Assembly: GCA_964353225.1 (NCBI GenBank) | Contig: CAYGVA010000001.1 | Location: 1-61,009 of the forward strand | Direction: 5' to 3' | Source: PCC-6406 sp964353225 | GTDB taxonomy: Bacteria > Cyanobacteriota > Cyanobacteriia > Phormidesmidales > Phormidesmidaceae | Length of the DNA stretch: 61,009 nt | Shown here: positions 17,865 through 26,200 of the stretch, piece after piece | Position numbering within the stretch: position 1 is the stretch's first letter | Layout: each line of letters starts with the position of its first letter | The notes under the pieces: model-generated | Told to the model about the DNA's origin: nothing | The model's input: only the letters and a program-made list of their open reading frames with translations | Databases searched by the model: none | Position numbers and translations under genes: made by a program

Positions 17865-19550
17865 ATGCCGGATAACCGTAGAAGCCAAGCGATTACTCAG
17901 GGGGTGCAGCGGACCCCGAACCGGGCCATGCTCAGAGCCGTTGGCTTCGGGGACAATGATTTCTCTAAGCCCATTGTGGGGCTAGCCAACGGCCACAGCA
18001 CGATTACTCCCTGCAACATGGGGCTAGGCGGTTTAGCCACTCGGGCCGAAGCAGGGTTGACGCAAGCCGGGGCGATGCCCCAAATGTTTGGGACGATCAC
18101 CATCAGCGATGGGATTTCCATGGGCACGGAGGGGATGAAGTATTCCCTGGTGTCTCGGGAGGTGATTGCCGACTCTATTGAAACCGTCTGCAACGGTCAG
18201 AGTCTGGATGGGGTTTTGGCCATTGGGGGCTGTGACAAAAACATGCCGGGGGCGATGATTGCGATCGCCCGCCTGAATATTCCCGCGATTTTTGTCTATG
18301 GCGGCACGATCAAGCCCGGCCATCTCAACGGTGAAGATCTGACCGTGGTCAGTGCCTTTGAGGCGGTGGGTCAGTACAGTGCGGGCAAAATTAACGAGGA
18401 GGAGATCCTGGCTGTCGAAAAGCACGCCTGCCCTGGGGCAGGGTCCTGTGGGGGCATGTTTACCGCCAACACCATGTCCTCGGCATTTGAAGCCATGGGT
18501 ATGAGCCTGATGTATTCCTCCACCATGGCGGCAGAGGATGCTGAAAAAGCGGATAGCACCGAAAAGTCTGCCTTTGTGTTGGTAGACGCCATTCGCAATC
18601 AAATCTTGCCCAGCCAAATTCTGACGCGCAAAGCGTTTGAAAACGCGATCGCGGTGATCATGGCCGTGGGCGGCTCCACCAATTCGGTGCTGCACATGCT
18701 GGCGATCGCCAATGCGATCGGCGTAGACCTGACCATCGACGACTTTGAAACCATCCGCCATAAGGTGCCGGTGATTTGCGATCTCAAACCCTCTGGGCGC
18801 TACGTGGCCACCGACTTCCACCGGGCGGGCGGCGTCCCCCAGGTGATGAAAATGTTGCTGGATCAGGGGCTCCTCCATGGGGATGCCCTGACGATCACGG
18901 GGCAAACCGTTGCCGAACTGTTGGCGGATATTCCGGTGGCCCCCAGGACCGACCAAGACGTTATTCGTCCCTTTGATCAGCCGATGTACCCCCTGGGGCA
19001 CCTCGGCATTCTCAAGGGTAACCTGGCATCCGAGGGGGCAGTGGCCAAGCTGACCGGCATTAAGAATCAGCACATCACCGGCCCAGCGCGAGTTTTCGAG
19101 TCAGAAGAAGAATGCCTGCGGGCCATTCTCGACAAAAAAATCCAGGCGGGGGATGTGATCGTAGTTCGCTATGAGGGACCTAAGGGTGGCCCCGGCATGC
19201 GCGAAATGCTCGCCCCCACTTCCGCCATTATTGGCGCTGGTCTCGGCGACTCGGTCGGGTTGATCACCGATGGCCGCTTCTCCGGTGGCACCTATGGCAT
19301 GGTGGTCGGCCATGTAGCCCCAGAAGCGGCGGTGGGTGGCACCATTGCCCTCGTTGAAGAGGGGGACAGCATCACCATTGATGCCAGCCAAAACCTGTTG
19401 CAGTTGAATGTTCCTGACGAGACCATCGCCCAACGTCGGGAGGCTTGGCAACCCCGTCGCCCTAACTACACCCGTGGCATTTTAGGCAAGTACGCCAAGT
19501 TGGTGTCTTCTAGTAGCCGGGGAGCGGTGACTGATCTGGATTTATTTTAA
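17865..19550 (+). CDS. ilvD: Dihydroxy-acid dehydratase
   Basis: A 561-residue IlvD that dehydrates 2,3-dihydroxy-isovalerate or -methylvalerate in valine, leucine and isoleucine synthesis. It carries an Fe-S cluster. Cluster-binding cysteines are at TPCNMG, GGCDKNMPG and GAGSCGGMFTANTM. I place the start at MPDNRRSQAITQG (17865), which matches the usual cyanobacterial N-terminus; the frame's earlier start adds seven residues with no support. The sequence is full length, with the C-terminal domain ending NYTRGILGKYAKLVSSSS. It seems to be transcribed alone or with the 38-codon ORF that follows a stem-loop downstream. Confidence 0.97.
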   Translation: MPDNRRSQAITQGVQRTPNRAMLRAVGFGDNDFSKPIVGLANGHSTITPCNMGLGGLATRAEAGLTQAGAMPQMFGTITISDGISMGTEGMKYSLVSREVIADSIETVCNGQSLDGVLAIGGCDKNMPGAMIAIARLNIPAIFVYGGTIKPGHLNGEDLTVVSAFEAVGQYSAGKINEEEILAVEKHACPGAGSCGGMFTANTMSSAFEAMGMSLMYSSTMAAEDAEKADSTEKSAFVLVDAIRNQILPSQILTRKAFENAIAVIMAVGGSTNSVLHMLAIANAIGVDLTIDDFETIRHKVPVICDLKPSGRYVATDFHRAGGVPQVMKMLLDQGLLHGDALTITGQTVAELLADIPVAPRTDQDVIRPFDQPMYPLGHLGILKGNLASEGAVAKLTGIKNQHITGPARVFESEEECLRAILDKKIQAGDVIVVRYEGPKGGPGMREMLAPTSAIIGAGLGDSVGLITDGRFSGGTYGMVVGHVAPEAAVGGTIALVEEGDSITIDASQNLLQLNVPDETIAQRREAWQPRRPNYTRGILGKYAKLVSSSSRGAVTDLDLF

Positions 19551-19569
19551 GTCGGGTCCATAGCTACCC

Positions 19570-19602
19570 CCGCCCCTGGCAAGTCGCCCTTGCTAGGGGC
19601 GG
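19570..19602 (+). terminator. Stem-loop downstream of ilvD
   Basis: A 14-bp stem with one G-T pair (19570-19583 with 19589-19602; loop TCGCC) begins 20 bp after the ilvD stop. Only a weak T-rich stretch follows (CTATTCAATT), so termination may be partial, allowing read-through into the small ORF at 19637. Confidence 0.55.
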
Positions 19603-19636
19603 CTATTCAATTACCCTGCTTTCCCCACCCTCTGCC

Positions 19637-19753
19637 ATGAAGCCCTATCGTCTCTCCCGTCTGAAGCAACAGCTCTTTTGGCTGGGGGTGTTGGTGTTGG
19701 TATGGCTACTGTGTAGCGGTGCTGCCCAGGCGAACGCGATCGGCCAATCCTGA
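19637..19753 (+). CDS. Possible 38-residue exported or single-helix peptide
   Basis: A short ORF from ATG 19637 to TGA 19751. It encodes a basic start (MKPYRLSRLKQQ), one hydrophobic helix (FWLGVLVLVWLLC) and a signal-peptidase-like AQA-N site near the end, which leaves only about six residues beyond. It resembles a signal peptide without a mature protein, so it is either a small membrane peptide or the stub of a lost secreted protein. In its favour, its stop codon lies inside a long terminator hairpin, as at the end of a genuine transcript. No clear Shine-Dalgarno sequence was seen. Family unknown. Confidence 0.4.
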   Translation: MKPYRLSRLKQQLFWLGVLVLVWLLCSGAAQANAIGQS

Positions 19754-19786
19754 GCGTCTTTTTCCCATAGGAAAAAGGCGCTCAGG
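19749..19786 (+). terminator. 17-bp terminator-like hairpin over the small ORF stop codon
   Basis: The arms 19749-19765 and 19770-19786 pair over 17 positions with a single G-T wobble, around the loop CATA. The stem includes an A/T-rich block (CTTTTTCC / GGAAAAAG). It contains the TGA of the 38-codon ORF. It also faces the 3' end of the minus-strand tRNA-Leu gene, so it could stop transcription from either side. Confidence 0.65.
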
Positions 19787-19825
19787 CGCTATCACTAGCG
19801 CTGGTGAGCGAGAAAATGGGTGTAA

Positions 19826-20171
19826 TGGGGGCGGAGGGACTTGAACCCTCACGGCCTTGCGGCCAACGGATTTTCATCCTCCCGCAGCTTTCGCTGCTGC
19901 CAAGAACGGGAAAAACCCATCCTGGTTTTGAGAATTGGACCCTCCCTTTACCCTCGACTTAACGTTAGGGTAGCTCCCGTCGGGCCTCTGCACCTTCCAA
20001 AGAAAAAAACTTTCCTTTGGCTTGGCTCAGGATTGCCATATCCAGAACTGATTCAGAAGAACCAAGGACTGGGGTTAGGTTTCCCTGAGTTTGAGAGCTT
20101 CCACTTGACAGATTTCTCCACCAAGGCTCAGTTTTCTAAGTCCGTAGCGTCTACCATTCCGCCACGCCCCC
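19826..20171 (-). tRNA. trnL: tRNA-Leu (TAA), interrupted by a group I intron
   Basis: Exon 1 is 20138-20171 (GGGGGCGTGGCGGAATGG... to GGACTT) and exon 2 is 19826-19874 (AAAATCCGTT... to CGCCCCC plus discriminator A). The acceptor arms GGGGGCG and CGCCCCC pair fully. Joining the exons gives an 83-nt class II tRNA with a long variable arm and anticodon TAA, whose first base belongs to exon 1. CCA is not encoded. This split-anticodon-loop gene is the well-known tRNA-Leu(UAA) arrangement shared by cyanobacteria and plastids. Open frames across it are artefacts. Confidence 0.95.
19875..20137 (-). other. Group I self-splicing intron in tRNA-Leu(UAA)
   Basis: The 263-nt insertion starts after exon nucleotide T34 and ends with G, as group I introns do. 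Near its 5' end it reads AGAAAACTGAGCCTTGG, and it contains the P/Q and R/S type core elements (CTCAGGGAAACCTAA and CAATCCTGAGCCAAGCC). It is of the small type without a homing endonuclease ORF. It is removed by two transesterifications using an external guanosine. Confidence 0.92.
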
Positions 20172-20345
20172 CAAATTGATGACTCAGCAGAGTCAACGTT
20201 TGGACTTCCTATTGTATCGGTCAATCTGCGTCCTAACACGCTAATTTCCCCTTTAGAATGACATTGGACTGATTGGTCGTTGCTGTCGGGCAAGACCACA
20301 GATCGCTAAATCGGTCATATCCCAATCCTGATTCCCTATCACCCT

Positions 20346-20591
20346 ATGCTGAGTGACCTAACCCTTTCCACAGATATGCTGATCACCTTGGGCTTATACG
20401 GTGCGATCGCAGGCACCTACCTGTTGGTACTGCCCGCAGCCCTCTTGTTTTACTTGAAAGCCCGTTGGCATACCGTTAGTTCGATCGAGCGAACAATTTT
20501 GTATGGGTTGATGTTTGCCCTCTTCCCAGGGATGCTGCTGCTGAGCCCCCTGGTTAACTTTCGTCCCCAACCTCGAACCATAAAGTCCTGA
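20346..20591 (+). CDS. ndhL: NAD(P)H-quinone oxidoreductase subunit L
   Basis: The 81-residue membrane protein has the NdhL pattern: a helix ending LLVLPAALLFYLKARW, then SSIERTILYGLMFALFPGML and the C-terminal LLSPLVNFRPQPRT. NdhL (IctA) is a cyanobacteria/plastid-specific subunit near the ferredoxin-docking site of thylakoid NDH-1, and its loss impairs inorganic carbon transport and cyclic flow. It begins a short operon: the DUF3007 gene starts 7 bp after its stop, and trpA follows, which is the usual cyanobacterial order. Confidence 0.95.
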   Translation: MLSDLTLSTDMLITLGLYGAIAGTYLLVLPAALLFYLKARWHTVSSIERTILYGLMFALFPGMLLLSPLVNFRPQPRTIKS

Positions 20592-20598
20592 ACCCACC

Positions 20599-20925
20599 AT
20601 GCGGCGTATTGATGTAATCGGCATTGGCTTCGGGGTATTTGTGGTTGGGGGACTCTTGTACCTTGGCCTCAGACTCGCGGGCCTAGACAGTCCCTCTGCG
20701 GGGATTTGGAGCCAGGTCTTTTTTGTGGGAGGCATCTTAGGGTGGGTGGGCACTTACCTCACCCGAGTGGTGAATCACGATATGACCTATAACCGCCAAC
20801 TCGATGACTATGAAGAGGCGGTGCTACAAAAACGTCTGGATGAATTGACCCCTGAACAGCTCGCCCAACTCCAGGCCACCTTAGATGCGGAGGTAGACAA
20901 TCCGGGGTCACCAACTTCGCCGTAA
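20599..20925 (+). CDS. DUF3007 family membrane protein
   Basis: A 108-residue protein with two transmembrane helices (about 7-27 and 39-59) and a charged C-terminal helix (YEEAVLQKRLDELTPEQLAQLQATLDA). This is the DUF3007 family, nearly always beside ndhL in cyanobacteria and present in plastids, where relatives act in NDH or photosystem assembly. The 7-bp gap to ndhL implies co-transcription. A role with NDH-1 is inferred from neighbourhood only. Confidence 0.88.
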   Translation: MRRIDVIGIGFGVFVVGGLLYLGLRLAGLDSPSAGIWSQVFFVGGILGWVGTYLTRVVNHDMTYNRQLDDYEEAVLQKRLDELTPEQLAQLQATLDAEVDNPGSPTSP

Positions 20926-21046
20926 ACCATCCAGCAAAGTTACTGTCATCCCATCACCAAATTGCATAGACTGGTGAGGCATCTTGCCCTAGAGTGCTTG
21001 AGTGACAATGCACTGGGTGGTCAGCTTTGGCCAGGGAAGGATGTAG

Positions 21047-21847
21047 ATGACATCGGTATCAGAACAGTTTTACGCCTGCCGCCAACGGGGACAATGTGCC
21101 CTCATCCCTTTTGTGACCGCTGGGGATCCAGATTTGGCGACGACGGCGGCAGCACTCAAAGTGTTGGATCAAAACGGAGCAGATTTGATTGAGCTGGGGG
21201 TTCCCTATTCCGATCCCTTAGCGGATGGTCCGGTCATTCAAGCCGCAGCGACTCGAGCCTTGCAGCAAGGGGTCACCCTAGATGGGGTACTCACCTTAGT
21301 CAAGGCGGTGGCTCCTGAGATCAGCGCCCCCATTATTCTCTTCACTTACTACAACCCGATTCTGAATCGCGGCATTGAAGTTTTCTTAAAAGATATTGCG
21401 GCGGCTGGGGTGAAAGGGCTGGTGGTGCCGGATCTGCCCTTAGAGGAAGTCGAGCCATTGATGGCGGCAGCGAGTCAAGCGGCAATTGAGCTTACCTTGT
21501 TGGTGGCACCCACGAGTCCTCAAGAGCGCATTCAAGCGATCGCAGCCCAATCTCAAGGTTTCATTTATCTGGTCAGTGTAACTGGGGTAACCGGGATGCG
21601 CAGCGAAATCCAGGGTCGGGTGCAAGGCTTGATCCAAGAGCTTCAGGCCACCACTGACAAGTCAATTGCGGTGGGCTTTGGGGTTTCACAGCCGGAACAG
21701 GCGGCCCAGCTACAGGCATGGGGAGCCCACGGCGTGGTGGTAGGAAGTGCCTTTGTGAAGCGATTGGCCGGGGTTCCTTCAGAGCAAGGTTTAGCTGCCA
21801 TTGGCAAATTTTGCCGTGAACTCAAAACAGCCATCACCTCATCTTAA
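21047..21847 (+). CDS. trpA: Tryptophan synthase alpha chain
   Basis: The 266-residue TIM-barrel enzyme cleaves indole-3-glycerol phosphate to indole and glyceraldehyde-3-phosphate. The catalytic Glu49 (DLIELGVPYSDP) and Asp60 (ADGP) fall at the same positions as in E. coli TrpA. The phosphate-binding loops GVSQPEQ and GVVVGSAFV are present near the end. It starts at MTSVSEQFYACRQRG. It is located downstream of ndhL-DUF3007 with a 121-bp gap, so it may have its own promoter. The other trp genes are not in the window. Confidence 0.97.
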   Translation: MTSVSEQFYACRQRGQCALIPFVTAGDPDLATTAAALKVLDQNGADLIELGVPYSDPLADGPVIQAAATRALQQGVTLDGVLTLVKAVAPEISAPIILFTYYNPILNRGIEVFLKDIAAAGVKGLVVPDLPLEEVEPLMAAASQAAIELTLLVAPTSPQERIQAIAAQSQGFIYLVSVTGVTGMRSEIQGRVQGLIQELQATTDKSIAVGFGVSQPEQAAQLQAWGAHGVVVGSAFVKRLAGVPSEQGLAAIGKFCRELKTAITSS

Positions 21848-22212
21848 AAGTGCTGTCTCCCTAATCTAAATCAATGATTTCAGCCTGCCGTCACACTTTC
21901 GTCACATTCGCGTGGCATCCTACAGACATGAAAATACTTGCTTAGGGGATTGTATTTGCTGGGTTTTTTATGTATTAATGCGTAGGCGGTGGCTGCATCT
22001 ACAGAGTTTTCGGGAAAGTGTAAAGAAAGCTTTACGTCCTGGCTGATTTTCCTTTTGCTAGCTAGAGTTGGCTGCGACTGGCTTTGAATTCTGTCAATCT
22101 CTAGAGGATTTGGCTAGAACTGGTGTTTGCTTTGGGGATATGTTTTGCCCCAGGGTTTGCCAAAATCAGGCCATCAGGGTGAGGGTGCAAGTACTACCAA
22201 TGTTTTTGAGAA
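21848..22212. other. Long leader region before the surface-protein operon
   Basis: These 365 bases are noticeably more AT-rich than their surroundings and hold no gene. Besides the 11-nt-period repeats annotated separately, there is an inverted repeat GTAAAG-AAAG-CTTTAC near 22020-22035. The distance suggests a long 5' untranslated leader or a multi-site control region for the four-gene cluster. Confidence 0.5.
21889..21917 (+). promoter_or_regulatory. Three direct repeats with 11-nt period (PhoB/OmpR-type box)
   Basis: CGTCACA occurs at 21889-21895 and 21900-21906, followed by CGTGGCA (5 of 7 identical) at 21911-21917. Seven-base repeats with 4-base spacers are the layout bound by tandem dimers of OmpR/PhoB-family response regulators. 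It lies about 300 bp before the surface operon. The cognate regulator is unknown. Confidence 0.45.
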
Positions 22213-23211
22213 ATGACCAGTTTTGGTTGGATGTCTGAGCGATCTCGCTTTGTCTTAAGTAGATTTAGACGATGCAAGATTAGCCCTCTGAGGTTTTTCG
22301 CGATCGCCCTTGCTTCTTTATTTGTCACGATTGCGCTGCCCGATTTTAAAATTCTGCCTATCCGTTTTGGTGTATCCCCTGCGTATAGCCAAACAGTCGT
22401 TACCAATCAGGCCAGCGCTGAATATACGCCTCCAGTAGGTCCACCAGTTCCTGTTACCTCAAACTCAACCAGTGTTGGTGGTACCACGGCAGGCACAACT
22501 GGGATTACCAAGACAGCAGATCGCGGCGCAGCCGAACCCGGCGATGTCGTAACGTACCGATTGGTCGTTACCAATGCGACATCGAGTGCGACCACGGGGC
22601 CTGTAACCGTAACTGACACCCTTCCCCTGGGGGTACAGCTGATCCCCTCATCGATCACCACCTCACCCGCCGCAACAACAACCATAGTCAGCGGTCAATC
22701 CTTTACCCTCACCTTTCCCGCCTTGGCGGCTGGTTCAAGTATCAACATTGCCTACTCTGCTGAGATAACCGGTGATGCTGTTAGGGGCTCAGGCCGCAAC
22801 GTTGCCCAAGCGACACTGCCGGGTATTGGCACCTTTACCGCTACATTTCAACTCATCATTCGTCCAGGCATCTTGTCTGATTGCGGCACGATCATTGGCC
22901 GAGTGTTTGTCGACAAAAATTTTGATGGGGAGCAGCAATTGGGTGAGCCCGGTGTCCCCAATGCGGTTTTGTTCATGGATGACGGCAATCGGATCATTAC
23001 TGATCCCGATGGGTTGTTTTCTCTCATTAACGTGATCTCGGGTAATCGGGTCGGCACGCTGGACTTGTCTAGCTTGCCTGGTTATACCCTTGCTCCGAAC
23101 TTGTACTGGTTAGCCGATAACAGCGTGTCACGGCTGGTACGCCTAGAGCCTGGCGGACTAGCCCGAATGAATTTTGCCGTCACGCCTACCTTTGGGGAGG
23201 GACAGAGCTGA
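22213..23211 (+). CDS. Secreted DUF11 / SdrD-B-like domain protein
   Basis: A 332-residue exported protein, first gene of a four-gene envelope cluster. A long basic N-terminus leads into a hydrophobic signal (FFAIALASLFVTIALP) with probable cleavage near SPAYSQ. A DUF11 domain occupies about residues 85-215 (TKTADRGAAEPGDVVTYRL, then VTDTLPLGVQLIPSSI), an Ig-like fold common in surface proteins. Residues about 230-330 form a Cna-B/SdrD-like module (GRVFVDKNFDGEQQLGEPGV, DPDGLFSL). The start at 22213 lacks a clear Shine-Dalgarno; MSERSRF at 22231 is an alternative. Its stop overlaps the next start (TGATG), implying translational coupling. It is probably a structural surface protein. Confidence 0.8.
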   Translation: MTSFGWMSERSRFVLSRFRRCKISPLRFFAIALASLFVTIALPDFKILPIRFGVSPAYSQTVVTNQASAEYTPPVGPPVPVTSNSTSVGGTTAGTTGITKTADRGAAEPGDVVTYRLVVTNATSSATTGPVTVTDTLPLGVQLIPSSITTSPAATTTIVSGQSFTLTFPALAAGSSINIAYSAEITGDAVRGSGRNVAQATLPGIGTFTATFQLIIRPGILSDCGTIIGRVFVDKNFDGEQQLGEPGVPNAVLFMDDGNRIITDPDGLFSLINVISGNRVGTLDLSSLPGYTLAPNLYWLADNSVSRLVRLEPGGLARMNFAVTPTFGEGQS

Positions 23212-26200
23212 TGAAGTTCCTCATAGCGATTTCTCACATATTTGGCTGGGTCGGCGTTGTTGCCATCTCTGCCAATCTCTCCGGTCTAGGGCTGTCCAAT
23301 GCCTATGCTAGCGATGCCCCCGATGAGCCATTGGAATCTTTTGAATCTGAGGTTGAGTGGGCCGAGCCAGGTCGTGCGGACGCTTTATTGGACCCCGTGG
23401 CGACTGACGAGCTATCTCATGCTGACGCTTCAGGGTCTTTAGCGCTGCCAGGCGTATCTGGTAGGACGGCTGAACTAGAGGAACTCTCGACTGGTCTCAC
23501 CAACGAAATTATTTCAATAACTGCCGAGGAAACCCCACCGGATCCCTTGGGCAGCGAGACTAACCCAGAGGTCTTGGGGGATGGCGAAACCCTTCAACTT
23601 GACGAAGCTGCTGATGCAATCCCTGACCAACCCGCCTCAGACGAGGTGAACGCACTTGTATTAGAGCTAGTCCCTGTCGATAGTGCCGCAGTCCCTGCCG
23701 ATAACCGATCCATCTTGGAACTCAAGGGTTCGATTACTGACAACGAGGGCGCAGCCTTATTAAGGGATGTGGTGGTTACCCTCACCACCAGTGCGGGAGA
23801 GTTTTTAGGGGCTGATTACGATAGCGATCTCCCTGGATTTCAGGTGCTAGCGCGTCAAGGGCAGTTTCAGGCAAGCCTCCGATCTACCCTTGAGGCTCAG
23901 CAGGTGCAGGTTCGGGCTACCGTCGATGGCTATGAGGCTCGAGGCCTGGAGCGTGAAGCAACGCTAACCCCCATTCCTCCCTTAGAAGCCGTTGCCAATC
24001 TGGTTTTCATTACCCATCTACGCCCCTCCTTAGTATCTGGGGTAATTGACTTTCGCCTAGGCGCAGGGGGCACTGACTATTGGGGGAGTTATCAAGACTT
24101 TTTAGATCCAGATTTGGTTGGCACTACAGACTTTGACCTGGATGCTGGTATTTTTGCCACCGGGACCTTTGGGGAATGGCTATTTACCGGTGCCGTTAAT
24201 ACCGAGCGCGCCCTCAATGAAACCTGCGATGGTAATCGCCTGTTTCGGGATACTCAATTTTGTGAACAGCGCTATCCCGTTTATGGAGATAGCTCCCAGG
24301 TTGATTACTTGACGCCGTCTGTTGACAACGTCTATTTCCGATTTCAGCGGGACTCTAGGATCTCGGGAGCTGAGCCCGACTACTTTATGTGGGGTGACTA
24401 TACCACCCAGGAATTTGCCCGCACCTCCCAGGACTTCACCGCTGTTACCCGTCAGCTTCACGGCTTTAAAGGCAATTACACCTTTGGCAATGTGCAGTTG
24501 ACAGCCATGTATGCCAATAATTTGAGGCCGTTTCAGCGAGATACCCTAGTTCCCGATGGCACGAGTGGCTACTATTTCTTATCGCGGAGAGCGATTTTTG
24601 TAGGTAGTGAAGACATTTTTCTGGAGGTTGAGGAGCTGAACCGTCCTGGGACGGTGCTCGAAAGGCAAAGATTGGTCCGCGGTGCCGACTATGAGATCGA
24701 CTATGATCGCGGCACCCTACTATTTCGACAGCCGCTCCATGCGACTGAATTGAATGCTATAGGCGAAACCTTGGTCCGTCGGATTGTGGCTACCTACCAA
24801 GTTGATGGTGTCGGGGTTGGCGGTAATCTCTATGCGGTCCGTTTTCAGTACAACCTAGAACCCGGTGAAGAAACAGCGGGCTGGGCAGGTTTTACTGCAT
24901 TGTCGGAGGATCGGGGAGAGCAAATCTTTAGATTGGCGGGTGTAGATCTGCTTTTGCCGCTCGGGGAGACGGGAGAGTTGACCGCTGAAATTGCACGTTC
25001 TTCTCTAGACATCAGTGGGCAAACCACCAGTGGCAGTGCTTATCGCCTAGAAGCTAACGGGCCATTATTAAACGATATTATTGACGGCTCTTTTTACTTT
25101 CGTAGTGCGAGTAGTGGGTTTGATAATACGGCGACCGCTAGTTTTCGCCCTGGCCAAACCCGCTGGGGGGCAACGCTTAACGCTAACCTGAGTGCAGATA
25201 CGGAGATTTCCTTTGGGTTTGATCAAGAAATCAATGTTGGTACAGCCCCCGAGGTTTTTGCGGGTAATACCCTTCAGGAGCTGCAAGCCTCAGGCAATTT
25301 AGCGAGCGTGCTGGTGCCTGGCCAATATGCCACCGCTGGCTCAGTTGTAGATAACACCCTCACAACATTTCGATTGGGGATACAACAACAGGTTGGCGTT
25401 GCCCAGCTCGGGCTGGACTTTGTGAATCGTGAGCGCGAGGATCGCATTGCTGGCATCAGTACTAGCGCCCAGCAGTTTGTCCCTCGTGTGGGGATTCCTC
25501 TGGGTGTGGATTTAGATTTTAATGCCCAAAGCGAATTGAACTTTGGCTCTGAATCCGATGCGCTTTACCCGACCCGGACAACCGTCAGTCTAGATTGGCG
25601 TATTGATCCTAATTTGACCCTTCAGCTCGCCCAACAATTTGCCTCGGGGGGGCGGCAACCCGGTTCTGTTACCAGCCTCAATACCATTGCAAATTACGAC
25701 CTAGGCGAGAATACGACTCTAACTAGTCGCTACTCCATCATTGGGGGTTATGGCGGCGTGATCGGACAATCTGCCTTAGGGTTAAATCATCGCTTGATCC
25801 TGGCTCCGGGGCTGCGGGCTAATTTTGGCTTCGAGCGGATTAATGGCAGCAGCTTTAATGAGACGGGGGCAGGACAGCAGTCTGCTATACCCTATGCCGT
25901 TGGAGCCGGGGCATCGGCATTGGGGTTGCAGGATTCAACTGCGTATTCCTTAGGGTTTGAATATACGGCCAACCCTAATTTCCAGGCCAGTACCCGGATT
26001 GAACACCGGGATTCTGCTTCTGGTAACAACACTGTGTTTACGCTGACAGCGGCTGGGCAGGTTACGCCTGAATTGACGACGCTATTTCGTTACCAGCGAG
26101 CCAACTACGCCAACCAAATTATTAACGGCAATTTAGGGTCGTCTGCGAGCGCCAAGCTGGGGCTGGCTTATCGGAATCCGGTGAGCGATCGCTTTAATGG

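Noticed and set aside
18033..19073. A 346-codon minus-strand frame
   Set aside because: It lies wholly antisense to ilvD, and its composition (His/Gly/Arg-rich) is typical of a shadow frame.
19841..20179. A 112-codon plus-strand open frame
   Set aside because: It lies antisense across the tRNA-Leu exons and group I intron, and its translation has no protein-like features.
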